Below, in pieces: positions 34,959-46,243 of a DNA stretch of 64,000 nt. Each line of letters begins with the position of its first letter. The first letter of the stretch is position 1. The DNA lies in NCBI GenBank assembly GCA_030141605.1, contig JAQGDQ010000280.1, forward strand, positions 233,321 through 297,320, written 5' to 3'. The notes under the pieces are model-generated. The model was not told the DNA's origin, searched no databases, and saw nothing but the letters and a program-made list of their open reading frames with translations. Made by a program: the position numbers and the translations under genes. The stretch comes from Tubiluchus corallicola (lineage: Eukaryota; Priapulida; Priapulimorpha; Priapulimorphida; Tubiluchidae).

Positions 34959-35450
34959 ATCGTAGTCTGGAGTACAGATCTAACCACAGCCTGGGGAAGA
35001 GATCTAACCACAGCCTGGGGAAGAGATCTAACCACAGCCTGGGGAACAGATCTAACCACAGCCTGGAGAACAGATCTGACCACAGCCTGGAGTACAGATC
35101 TAACCACAGCCTGGGGAACAGATCTAACCACAGCCTGGAGTACAGTTCTAACCACAGCCTGGGGAAGAGATCTGACCACAGTCTGGAGTACAGATCCAAC
35201 CACAGCCTGGGGAAGAGATCTGACCACAGTCTGGAGTACAGATCTAACCACAGCCTGGGGAAGAGATCTGACCACAGTCTGCAGTACAGATCTAACCACA
35301 GCCTGGGGAAGAGATCTGACCACAGTCTGCAGTACAGATCTAACCACAGCCTGGGGAAGAGATCTGACCACAGTCTGCAGTACAGATCTAACCACAGTCT
35401 GGGGAAGAGACCTGACCATAGACTGGAAAAAAAATCTGACCATAGTCTGA
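34959..35450. repeat. 24-bp tandem array in the spacer, ~20 units
   Basis: Unit AGATCTAACCACAGCCTGGGGA and variants. From about 35160 the units alternate in pairs (GGGGAAGAG followed by GCAGTACAG or GGAGTACAG), forming a 48-bp higher-order repeat. Open frames occur on both strands (SNHSLGKR on plus; RSLPQAVV and LWLDLFPR on minus) because 24 is a multiple of three and no unit contains a stop in those phases. They are not evidence of a protein. Confidence 0.95.
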
Positions 35451-36131
35451 TTCACAGAATAGAATAATGAATTCCCCAGTTTGGCTTGGGTCTAGACGTG
35501 TGCATTTCTGAGAACCATGTTTTTGACATTTTCAATAACAGTCATATTGGAACATAACCTGTTTTGTTCATCCATCTAACACCAAACTCGTTCACTCTAC
35601 AAAAACTACAATCACGGGTCACATGGCTATCATTAGTCTGTCTACTATACCTAGCCTAAATTTCTGGTCAAAGCTAGCTGTATTTTTGCTGTTAATTTTT
35701 ACTTGCTCATCAGTGTGTTGAGATTCTATATCCATGTATTAATCTTTGTTCATGCTTTCCAAACTTTTTGCTTTCCTAATAACTGCCTCTAACATTACTA
35801 CTTCTCCATACTGCTTGCAATTAAGTGATAATTCTACTCTTAACTTATCAGGACAAACTCATAACTAAGTTCTATAACTTTGTCACAACCTAACAAACCA
35901 TCACAACGACATACTGTAAAAGAACGTTGAAGGTTCACAATGATTCCTCGGCTTTTGCCACAAGTTTTTCACTGTAGTGTTCTGGTAACCGCTCCATATT
36001 TCCTCCATGTTTAGCGTGTTTGCTTGTGAGTTCCTTGTGCTTAGTTAACAAAACTGCAAGTTTTGCGAAATCAATTTTTTTTCAGTTGCTTACAGCATCA
36101 ATGTGCTTTGTCCTTTCAAATTTCCATTTCA

Positions 36132-36203
36132 TGTTCTGTAAATTTTAGTTGTTTCTGTAATCTTGTGTGTTTTGTAAATTTTAGTTGTTTCTCTAATCTT
36201 GTG
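36132..36203. repeat. 36-bp tandem pair at the inner end of the right arm
   Basis: Mirror of 34367-34438; the spacer side reads CATTTCA, unlike the left side. Confidence 0.9.
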
Positions 36204-36417
36204 TAAAGACAGCCTCATGACAAGTCAGGCTAATAAATTATGTTATTATTATTACATTAATGCTAGGAGATTATGTTTTAGTAAAGCAGCAAAAGATCAA
36301 CGAATGAACACCTTCATTTAAACCGACAGCATACACAAACATAGGCTTGAAAGGTTCACAAACCACAGCCAAGAGATTGACATGCAGTAGAGAACTCAGA
36401 AGAGATGCATCCCCAGT

Positions 36418-36958
36418 CAAGACATGAGCTCAACATGAGATCATAAAATGCTCATATTTGACTCATAAGTATGAGGTCATATGGTAGTCAAAATCATGAT
36501 GTCAGCTGAGCTCATAATCTATTAATGTGTATGAGCTCACAGAAACACATAATCATTAGGTCATAGTGAGCTCATAAAATGGTCATAATTATGATGTCAA
36601 ACTGAGCTCATTATCTACTCATATGTATGACCTCACAGAAATACATAATCATTAGGTCATAGTGAGCTCATAAAGTGGTCATAATTATGCCGTGAGACTG
36701 AGCTTATAATCTACTTGTGCGTATGATGTCACAAAAGCATCATGATCATGGGGTCATAGTGAGCTCATAAAATGGTAATAATTATGATGTCAAACTCAGC
36801 TCATAATTTACTCATGTGTATGACCTCATAGAAACATAATAATCATGAGGTCATAGTGAGCTCATAAAGTGGTCATAATTATGCCGTTAGACCGAGCTCA
36901 TAATCTACTCATGTGTATGACCTCATAGAAACATAATATATCATGAGGTCATACTCTG
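36418..36958. repeat. ~97-bp AGGTCA-rich array, right arm
   Basis: Mirror of the left array with the same number of units as far as I can read. Confidence 0.9.
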
Positions 36959-37034
36959 CCAAAAAAACTGGATTTTTATGGATGGAGCAGAAATCGAATT
37001 CCGCTGGACATCGTCATAGACAAAAATTAAAATG

Positions 37035-37080
37035 TGCAGTTATCCAAACTCAAACTGTGCAGTTATCCAAACTCAAACTG
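37035..37080. repeat. 23-bp tandem duplication, right arm
   Basis: Mirror of 33490-33535, in the opposite orientation. Confidence 0.85.
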
Positions 37081-37607
37081 GGCAATATACACAGTACAGA
37101 AATTTCATGGTATAAGAGGTGATGCAAATAATATTTACAATGAAATGAAACAATGTGTAGTTACTGCAGTACTTAAAACTCTATCTAACTTCTGTGATGT
37201 CATCGTTATGGTTATAAAATCTTTTGTTTATCAGATAACATGCTTCCATAATAACAGCATGTATAAATTTGGTGTAGCTGTGTAATGTAATGTGTTTGTG
37301 TATTTTTTGCAGAGAACTTGAAGCAGCGGACATACATCCTATCGGACATGAATTAATCGTCATGTACTGAGAAAGATGTATTAAAAACATTTCAGACACA
37401 AGATCTTGGAATGGCTGAAAACACGTCAAGAAAAAGAGAACGCAATACACAAGCACGCTATCTTCACGGTTAACATGGAAATGGGAAAACAGCGCGAAGT
37501 CTGTCCTTGCAAGGGATCTTGTAGGATGAAATTTACAATAAATCATGTGTCGCATTACCAGCATTCACTCCGATATATGTTTTGTGATTTCTTGTAATTT
37601 GTGATAT
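37081..37607. other. Unassigned sequence, right arm
   Basis: Same overlapping 127- and 63-codon frames as at 32963-33489, with no difference in their translations. Confidence 0.4.
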
Positions 37608-37728
37608 ATAACAGACACATACACATATATATAACATATACGTATATATATACCCACACCCACACGCATATATATATACCCACACCCAAATGCATATATA
37701 TATATATATATATATATACCCACATCCA

Positions 37729-37760
<32 letters not shown>

Positions 37761-37919
37761 CAATATATACATATATATATATATATACCCACACCCACAC
37801 ACATATATATAATATATACATATATATATACCCACACCCACACACATATACATAATGTATACATATATATACCCACACCCACACACATATATATACCCAC
37901 ATCCACACACACATATATA

Positions 37920-37953
<34 letters not shown>

Positions 37954-38375
37954 CCACACCCATACACATATATATATACCCACACCCACATGCATATATA
38001 TATATATACCCACATCCACGCACACACATATATATATATATAATATATACATATATATATACCCACACCCACACACATGTATATATATATATATATATAT
38101 ACCCACATCCACGCACACACATATATATATATACCCACACCCACACACATATATATATATATACCCACATCCACGCACACACATATATATATATACCCAC
38201 ACCCATACACATATATACAACATATACATATATATATATACCCACATCCACACACACACATATATATATAATATATACAAATATATATATACCCACACCC
38301 ACACACAAATACATAATGTATACATATATATATACACACACACACACATATATATAATATATACATATATATACC
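37608..38375. repeat. 770-bp TA/TG compound microsatellite, right arm
   Basis: Here written as TATA/CACACCCACACCCAC. Equal in length and, by translated comparison, in sequence to the left copy. Confidence 0.95.
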
Positions 38376-38415
38376 CAGATTGGAAACAGGAAGTACTATT
38401 ACTAATCTTGTAAAT

Positions 38416-39501
38416 ATGTCAGATGTAGAACAAGTTAATTCAGAACAATTGGATATATACTAAAATGCTGATGAGCAGTTGCCAAGAGCAATAAATAGTG
38501 TTACTGCAATTTGTGATGATCCAGATTTTGAATCTGAACAGCTTCAATATGCCATTGATGATTTACATGCCATTCTTGTCATTAATTGGTCCGTCAACGA
38601 GTTTAATTCCAGTAAGGAAGATTGGTGTAACTACCAGCAGCGGTTAGAAGCGTGGATGAGAGCGAATAATATTAATGACCAACAGAAGGTAGATGTTTTC
38701 TTGTCATTAATTGGTCCGGAAGCGTTTAGCTTAGTGTCCTCTCTTGTAACGCCAGATCCGGTGAATACAAAAACTTATGTGGAACTGATAAATAAATTAT
38801 CGGATTATTATAAACCACGCCGTAATAAGATAGCTGAGAGACTAAGACTTCGTGACAGAAAACAGCGTGAAGGTGAATCTATTGCGGAATATATTGTAGA
38901 ACTACAGAAATGCAGTATATATTGCGAATTTTCAGCTCAAGAGCTGTCTGACAACTTGCGTGACACTTTTGTGTGTAGGCTTCGCACTGGAGCAATACAA
39001 AAGAAATTATTGGAAAGTTCTGATTTAACGTGGAACACAGATAGGGAGATAGCATTAAATATGGAGGCAGCTACACAAGACACAAGTACACTTTGTGGCA
39101 GCGGATATGGTTCATCCGAGGTAAACTAAACTGGAAGAGGTAAAAATTTGAGAAAGAAATTGGTAAAACCTAGTTACCCAATGATTGTAAATAAACCGCA
39201 TGTTTCAAGTAAATGCGGTCGGTGTTTGGGTGCGCATGAGGCATGGAGGTGTGAGTTTAGGAACGCCAAATGTTATAAATGTTCAAAAATTGTGTGTATT
39301 GCAAAGGGGTGTAGAAGTGGACGTGCTCAAGGAAAAAGGGCACCTGGAAATACCAATATTGTTAATCCAGACAGTAATTAGTGCAGAGATAATGATTGTG
39401 CTGATGTGGTTCATGTTAGTTCCTTGTATAATCTTGGTACAGCTAAAAGTGCTACTACAAATGAGTACCAAGTGAGTGACATTGTGAACAGGAAGCCAGT
39501 T
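38416..39501 (+). pseudogene. Gypsy-type gag remnant with in-frame stops, right arm
   Basis: ATG at 38416 (MSDVEQVNSEQLDIY) meets TAA at 38461. The same frame continues through a capsid-like region (WCNYQQRLEAWMRANN; ETYVEL-type helix region; RDRKQREGESIAEYIVELQK; ELSDNLRDTFVCRLR) typical of Ty3/Gypsy gag. After TAA at 39127 the same frame gives a knuckle region CGRCLGAHEAWRCEFRNAKC..CSK..CIAKGC, then TAA at 39379 and TAG at 39500. Protease and pol are absent: LINE-2 or other sequence follows. All stops are shared by both arms. Confidence 0.78.
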
Positions 39502-40169
39502 TAGTTGTCGCAATTCATTATAGTTATGTTCAGTTAATATGTTCAATTCAGTACATATTACTCTGGTTGTTTGATGGGTTTTCCCCAAATTACTTAACTG
39601 CGTAAATTTATATGGTTTGAGAGAATCAAACAAGTTAAATAATATCTAATTCTATGTAAGCTCACAGTGGTGTATTCATTGTGCATTGAAGTTGTATTGC
39701 ACATTTCAGAAGGCATCTTTTGTTAATTTTTCTTAAATGTGTTAACTTTATTTTGAAGCTAGTTTATATCTAGAGCGGAGGATCGTTATGTATTTATCCA
39801 TTTGTGATGTCTGATGAATAAATTATGTTTATCAGCAATGGCTGCTTTGTGTAGTTCACAGTAAATTTGACTGTGAATCAATGCAATTTAACTATAGTCA
39901 TATTATAATTGTACACTGGGCATCAGTTGTGTAGCAAAATTATTCGTTGTTGGGTTGTGTGCAATGACTGTTACGGTCATGTTATTTTCGTGTCTCACAA
40001 AATTACAGAATTGTGTGTTTTTTCCTGCGAATCCTTAGTATAAACTGGTATTAGCAGAATTGTAAAGTTACCAGGAAAACAATAGTGCCATCTATAATCA
40101 AATTACAGCAAGGCGTTATCATGTTTTCTGTAAAAAACTAAATATCTTTTGGTCACACATCGAGTTTTG
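39502..40169. other. Gene-free sequence, right arm
   Basis: Mirror of 30401-31068; nothing recognised. Confidence 0.5.
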
Positions 40170-40377
40170 GCGGGAAATTTGGTCATCTCTGCTGACGTGC
40201 TGTGCCTGGAACCAGCAAAACAAGATCATCACAACTATTCCGGCTAATTAGCTAATGATACGTCAGATACCAACGACGCGAGTCAGTCCAGTGCTACGTT
40301 AAACACCAGAAATAGTTTCCAATTCTGCAGGAAATCTAATGGGCTAGTCAAGCAAAGAAAAGTAATAGCAATTACCT

Positions 40378-40857
40378 GTGACAAATGCTATTCAAAACAT
40401 TCAGACTCCGATCACCCCGTCTACGCAAGCTCAAACGGAAAGTGATGTTGTTTTACCAAAAATCTCTGTATCTTGTAGAAGTTGGGGCAGCGAAGCTGAT
40501 TTAGCAAATGACGATTTACTGGGTTATTCTAGGGAGTTATCTTCAATAGCCTGCAGTATGATTAACCATGAGAAAAGTAACAAGAAGTTGATCGAAATTA
40601 TTCGTCTGCTGAACAACAGCGAAGATGATCTTCCACGAGAGGAACTCATGATCAGTAAAATCACAGACGCTGTATCACGTAACTTAGGTCAAGTTACAGC
40701 GAAAACCACGAGAAATACCAGCCAGCAAAGTGTGTCGCATTTGTACGACCCGGACAGAACAATACTCATTGAGAACGTTAATGATAAAGACATCGCAAAA
40801 ACTAGCATGTCTATAAAGAAGAACCTTAGCCACTGTTTCTCTAGAACTCGTTTTGAT
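40378..40857 (+). pseudogene. LINE-2 ORF1, N-terminal part
   Basis: A 160-codon frame, helical and polar (LIEIIRLLNNSEDDLPREEL), ending at TAG 40858. Continuity with the next frame (KIQLQLPDIETANDILQKW at about 40880-40940) suggests a frameshift near 40840. No ATG is required by the frame's start, so the true N-terminus is uncertain. Confidence 0.65.
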
Positions 40858-40879
40858 TAGCTTTCAGGACGGCAACTGG

Positions 40880-41432
40880 AAAAATCCAACTGCAACTTCC
40901 GGACATCGAAACAGCAAACGACATTCTTCAGAAATGGCAGCCATGTTTTCTAGGTGACAATACAAATGCGAGAAAACCTAAGAACCAATTCTGGGGTCTC
41001 CTACGAGATTGTGATCCCAGCATGACAGAGGATGAAGTCCTGCATGACGTCCAGCAATTTGATTGCGATGCAGCTATAGAACGTTTCAAGTTCAAAAGTG
41101 GTAAACCAACGACTCTTGTAAAAGTGAAATTCAGTAGTGCAGACATGTTGAATGAAGCCAAAAGGAAAGGAATAGCCATCGGTCACCTAATTTGTGGTGT
41201 GGAACAGTTTGTCACCAAGCCAAAACCGCTACGCTGCTTCAAGTGCCAAAATTTTGGTCACGTCTCAAAATGGTGTAACAGAACTGTGATGTGCGGTATC
41301 TGCTCTTGCAAGCACAATACATCAGACTGTGACTCCAACGAAAAGAAGTGCTCCAATTGCAAGGGGGCACCACGAGGCCAGAAGCAAAACCTGCCCGAAG
41401 TACCAAGCATAGGTGAAATGATTATCTGGTAA
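40880..41432 (+). pseudogene. LINE-2 ORF1, RRM-like and zinc-knuckle part
   Basis: Reads PKNQFWGLLRDCDPSMTEDE, then an RRM-like strand-helix pattern (TTLVKVKFSSADMLNEAKRK), then retrotransposon knuckles CFKCQNFGHVSKWC, CGICSCKHNTSDC and KKCSNCKG. This is the nucleic-acid-binding arrangement of ORF1 proteins in CR1/Jockey-type LINEs. Stop at 41430. Confidence 0.8.
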
Positions 41433-41475
41433 TAACGTTCAATAACTACTATGATCACTAATAATCAAAATGATA

Positions 41476-42080
41476 ATTGTTCAATATGTTTTAATAAGGT
41501 ACAGAATAATCACAAAGGTATGTTATGTAGCATTTGTGGAGATTGGCACACTTGGTTTGTGCTAATCTAACGGCAGAGCAAGACAGTGTTTTAACTAGTG
41601 TAGATTCGTGGTAATGTACAAACTGTCTTGCAGATATATTGCCCTTCAATAATATAGAAAATGAAATGCAATTCAAAAATGCTATTGACCTGATCGATTT
41701 ACCCGATTCAGTTACATTACAACTTAATGGATTACATCTAAATCCATTTGATCATAATGAAAGATTATTGTCTTCACAATATGCAGATTTAGATCCAGAC
41801 CTAAACTTCTATAACAGAATTGGTAGATTAAAGCGTGACTATACCACAGATATCAACCTAAATACTTCTAAAATAAAATCTAACACAAACACGAACACCA
41901 GGGATACTCAGCTTTCGATATTCGATCGTAACTGTAGAAGCATGTCAAAGAACTTTTGTCACATAATTTACTGTCCACGTTGAATGGTTTTACAGAAACC
42001 TGGCTTAATGATCAGAATAAAGATGAATTCTCAATAAAGCATTATAATCACTACTCAAAAACCAGCAAACAGAGAACAGT
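41476..42080 (+). pseudogene. LINE-2 PHD-like finger and endonuclease N-terminus
   Basis: In one frame DNCSICFNKVQNNHKGMLCS..CGDWHTW (41476-41560), a stop, then LTAEQDSVLTSVDSW and CTNCLADILPFNNI in shifted frames: the Cys/His spacing of a PHD finger. The next frame (41639-41980) has DLPDSVTLQL and then the endonuclease start LSIFDRNCRSMSKN (41908-41950). GFTETWLND (about 41982-42010) follows in another frame. The domain is interrupted at about 42081. Confidence 0.75.
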
Positions 42081-43265
42081 GTGACAGCTCAATACAATAG
42101 TGTTCTCATTTTATCGTACTAATTAAATTTCTACAATTAGGTTTGCTAAGTTAAGCGGAGTAGTGCCAATAAGTTTAATTTTGTAGTGCTAAGTGAAAAT
42201 TTTATTTTGTTTATCTATGTAATTATTATCTCTCAGGCTAGTATAGTAGTGACATCTACTGCCAACTTTGTTTATCAAAGAAAGAAACCAGGGACATGAA
42301 TTGACAGGTGTACTTCCTTATTTGGAAAGTTTGACCACCAATCCTGAGTGATGATAAATAGGACATTCACAGCTGCTACTCTTTATAACCTGTTTGATTG
42401 GTCAGATTTAGGTGATGAGCCAACCTTTACATGATATGCAGCCATTCAGCTTAGAGCAAACAGGTTTTACCTGGGAAAACGAGATCACAGAGCAGGGTGT
42501 GAAAAGTGTGGCTTTGCAATATGGTTACTCTACTTGAGTTTTATCAATTCTTGGTTTAAAGGATAATATTGCATTTATTAATGGCATTTCCTAAGCAGAA
42601 ACAGAGTACTTTTACAATGGTTAGTCTCAGTCTTTGTGATCCCGGGCTCTCCATCATTTAGGAAGCCCCTAGAGACTTTGTCACTTATGGTGGAGGAGAC
42701 CAGGTCGTGAAATGGACTATTGGTAGTTCTCAGAGAACCAGCCTGTGGTCAGTCTTCCTGTCAGTGTCTTCAGATACGCCGGACTTGATACAGCGCATTC
42801 CTCAGTTGATGGAGTTAATGCCACGCCTGCTGTCACCTAATTGTCTGACCCTGAAGTTACCGTTTGGGAAGCCTGCCGTCAGAGTGTTCCAGTACACGCC
42901 GCCGTCGACAGCGACAGTGACGAGGTTAAGCTAGCTAGCCAACGTGTGCACAGAGACTCACGATAAGTACAGTTTATGGTGTTTGTGGTACAACTTAAAA
43001 ATCTCGCGTAAAAATTAAAGACAGTAGCTAAACTATAATTTGTAGTATATATTTGTTTACTATTTCTCAAATGTGTTTTTCTTATGTTGAAATAATATTG
43101 AGTTTATAGCTAATTGGTCGTTTGTCTATCTGTTCTGATAATGTTAGATTCTCACGTTAAGGAAGCTCGCCAGGGACCCACAGCCTTAGATCAAATAAAA
43201 CTTGCTGTTTCTTTAAGTATTTATGGTGTGTTAGCACCAGTGTTGTAGTGATAATCTTGCCATCC
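42081..43265 (+). mobile_element. LTR-like insertion within LINE-2 endonuclease, right arm
   Basis: Starts TGTGACAGC, has CTTTATAACC at about 42381-42390, AAATAAAAC at 43194-43202, and ends near CCTGACA at 43265. A 75-codon open frame within it is not recognised. Length, TG/CA limits and promoter/poly(A)-type signals suggest a solo LTR, but I could not confirm a target-site duplication. A second arm-specific base lies near 42497. Confidence 0.45.
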
Positions 43266-43269
43266 TGAC

Positions 43270-43741
43270 ATAAACACATTTACAGCATTTTAGGCCAAAC
43301 GGATTATCACAAACAGGTGGTGGAGGGGTTTCCCTGTATATAAAGGATGATTTAAACAGTAAACCTCGTAATGACTTAGACTGTTTCCATGAACAAACCT
43401 GTGAATCACTGATTGTTGAAATTACCCAAGAAGTTACAAAAAATATTTTAGTTGGAGTGTTATACAGGCCTCCGGGTACCAGTATCCCAGTATTTCTTGA
43501 TGGTTTAGATAACCTTCTCTCTAAAATAATTGATGAAAACAAGCACATCTTTATCTGCGGCGATTTCAACTTAAACTTGCTTAACTGTGACTCGCACGAA
43601 GGAACTGAATCTTTTCTCAATTGCCTACTTAGTCATTCATTGTATCCCATAATCACCAAACCAACAAGAATTACTACTTACTCAGCAACTTTAATCGATA
43701 ACATATTTACAAACTGTGTGTCAAATGACAATCTAAACTAG
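43270..43741 (+). pseudogene. LINE-2 endonuclease C-terminal half
   Basis: Resumes as RPNGLSQTGGGGVSLYIKDD, then VGVLYRPPGTSIPVFLDG, FICGDFNLNLLNCD and SATLIDNIFTN, ending at TAG 43739 in frame with the following SDHFPIYS. These are the conserved APE-type endonuclease motifs including GDFN and SDH. Confidence 0.85.
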
Positions 43742-43759
43742 GGCATTCTCTACAGTGAT

Positions 43760-45976
43760 ATGTCTGACCATTTTCCTATTTATTCAGTAACTAGCTTAAA
43801 AGAGGCACTTCATTCAAAACCAATAGTTTCAAAATTTAGAATCTTTAATGATAGCACCATCGCAGACTTCAAGTCCAAACTAGCATCCCATGACTGGTCC
43901 CAAATCTTTTGCATACAAAACCCTGACTCGGCATTTCAATCCTTCTTTAAAGATTACTACAATATTTACAATGATAGCTTTCCACTAGTCACAAAAATAG
44001 TAAAGCCACGGACGTTAAATAAACCTTGGCTAACAAGCGGCTTGATACACTCAATTAAACACAAAAATAAATTATATAAGCTAAAATTAAAAAACCCTAC
44101 TGATCTGAACATTGACCATTATAAAACTTATAGAAATAACCTAACGTCAATACTAAGAAAAGCCGAAAAAGATTATTATGCCAATACAATTAAAAGTAAT
44201 ATGAATAACATGAGAAAAACGTGGAAAATCATAAATTTAGCTATTAATAAAAAAGATACTTCTCATATAGAACAGTCACATTTCAAAAAATCACATCATA
44301 ACCCAATGACATCAAAAGAAATATCGGATGGCTTTAATAACTATTTTGTAGATGTAGGATCAACTCTAGCAGGAAAAATTCCAACTACAAATACATCATA
44401 TTTTTCATACTTACCAAATGCATGTAGGAATTCAATGCAGTTGCTTCCAAATGACAAAACGGAGCTATTAAATGTGGCAAATAATTTAAAAAAAAACAGT
44501 ACAGGGTATGATGATCAATCACAAATTATCCTTAAAAAATCCATCAACTGTATTGCTGAAGCTCTACTTTATATGTTTAACAAGTCATTTTCAACAGGTA
44601 TAGTCCCAGACTCTCTGAAAATAGCTAAGGTTAATCAAATTTTTAAAACTGGTGATAAGTCCCAGTTTCAAAATTATAGACCCATTTCAATTCTTCCCTG
44701 TTTTTCCAAAATTCTTGAAAGACTAATGTATAATAGACTACTAAGTTTCATTAAAAAAACAATATATTATATAACAAACAACTAGGCTTTAGACAAAACC
44801 ACTCCACTTACATTGCTCTACTTGAACTTCTTGATTTAATATCAAATGCAATTGACAATAATGAATTTACAATAGGTATTTTTATTGATTTATCTAAGGC
44901 CTTTGATACTATTGACCATCAAATACTCTTAGATAAATTAAACAACTATGGTGTCAGAGGTCTACCTTTACAGTGGTTTACAAGTTATTACACAACAGAA
45001 AACAATCCGTACTAATTGAAAACACATTTTCTTCTTTGAAGCAAATCAATTATGGTGTCCCCCAAGGCTCAATCTTAGGTCCATTGCTTTTTCTTCTCTA
45101 TATTAATGATCTCCACAATGTCTCCACTCTGCTAGACTTCATTTTATTTGCCGATGATACTAACATATTCTATAATCACTCAAACTATGAATCAATGATA
45201 AACACTGTAAACCAAGAACTTGTACACCTCTCCACCTGGTTTAAAGCTAATAAGTTATCACTGAATATTGAAAAAACCAAATTCATTGTATTCACAAATA
45301 AAAATAAAAGAATGCCTAGAAATCTCGCGGTTAAAATCGATGAAGTCCCAATAGATCAAGTAAAATATACTAAGTTCTTTGGCATCATCATAGATGAACA
45401 CCTAACTTGGCAAGAACATCTTAGATTTATCGAAAGCAAAATCTCAAAAACCATAGGTATTATATACAGAGTTAGACACATATTGCCTAAATCAGTACTT
45501 GTATTATTATATAATTATCTTTTTTACCATATCTTATTAATTCAAACTTTAGTTGGGGAAGCACATACACCAGTCGAGTGAAAAAAATTCATCTGATTCA
45601 GAAGAAAATAGTTCGAGCTATAACATTTGCCGGTTATCAGGACCATACACCGCCAATATTTAAAAGACTACACTTTTTAAACATTCATGACATTAATAAG
45701 TTCCAAACAGCCATTTTCATGTACAAATTCTCTCATAAATTATTGCCTCCCTTATTTACTGATTATTTTTGTTTGAATTCTGAGATACATAATTACGGCA
45801 CACGTTATAGACTTAACTATCACTACATACAGTGCAACACAAATGGTAGAAAATTTTCTATTAAATGCAATGGCCCTTACATATGGAATTCAATTGCTCC
45901 AGCTATTAAAAATGCCAACTTGCTGTCCATATTTAAAAAAAATTATAAATTAAACTTACTTGAAACATATAACTGA
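43760..45976 (+). pseudogene. LINE-2 reverse transcriptase and C-terminal domain
   Basis: SDHFPI at 43763 closes the endonuclease. A 341-codon frame then runs into RT (STGYDDQSQIIL; NYRPISILPCFSKILERLM at about 44675-44730). A frameshift near 44755 moves to FRQNHSTYIALLELLDLI and motif A FIDLSKAFDTIDH (about 44880-44920). A second frameshift near 44985 leads to YGVPQGSILGPLLFLLYIND and the catalytic block FADDTNIF (about 45148-45170). A third near 45510 leads to the C-terminal domain (KIVRAITFAGYQDHTPP ... GPYIWNSIAPAI) ending at TGA 45974. Both catalytic aspartate motifs remain readable although the frame is broken. Confidence 0.88.
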
Positions 45977-46243
45977 TCACTCAATCATGATTTGTTGTTT
46001 TTCATTTTCAAAAACTTCCCCTCTAGTATAATAATATTTTTATTACTTCCCACCCATATTTATATTTGTATATATTGTAATTTTTTTCGTCACTAATTCT
46101 AGTAGCCTACCATAAGCTAGCTTCTTAGGTCTCTAGCGCAGAATTCATGAACTGTATCATATTTTTGTATTAACAAAAACTGATTATCGTTGCACATGTA
46201 ATGTATATGTTTATTGCGAAATAAATCTATAAAAATCTAAAAA

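Larger units (their letters stand above)
34439..36131. other. Palindrome spacer, 1,693 bp, single copy in the window
   Basis: The only stretch between the arms without an inverted partner. It contains the 24-bp tandem array, a weak candidate exon and otherwise AT-rich sequence. Nothing is recognised in 35456-36131. Confidence 0.9.
40170..46243 (+). mobile_element. LINE-2: CR1-like non-LTR retrotransposon, right-arm copy
   Basis: About 6 kb including a 1.2-kb insertion; near full length in domain content but multiply broken. The 5' end is approximate (a GC-richer leader, GTTTTGGCGGGAAATTTGG, near 40155-40185). The 3' end has GCGAAATAAATC followed by short TAAAAATC repeats. ORF1 with zinc knuckles, a PHD-like finger, APE endonuclease and RT with a CR1/L2-type C-terminal domain support a CR1-like assignment; exact clade needs phylogeny. 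Confidence 0.85.

Noticed and set aside
34959-35450. CRISPR-like array
   Set aside because: Units are contiguous 24-mers without unique spacers, in animal-type DNA with no cas genes.
34936-35467. 87-172-codon frames in the spacer (SNHSLGKR, RSVLQTVV, LWLDLFPR)
   Set aside because: Translations of a 24-bp array open on both strands; no start context or non-repeat coding sequence.
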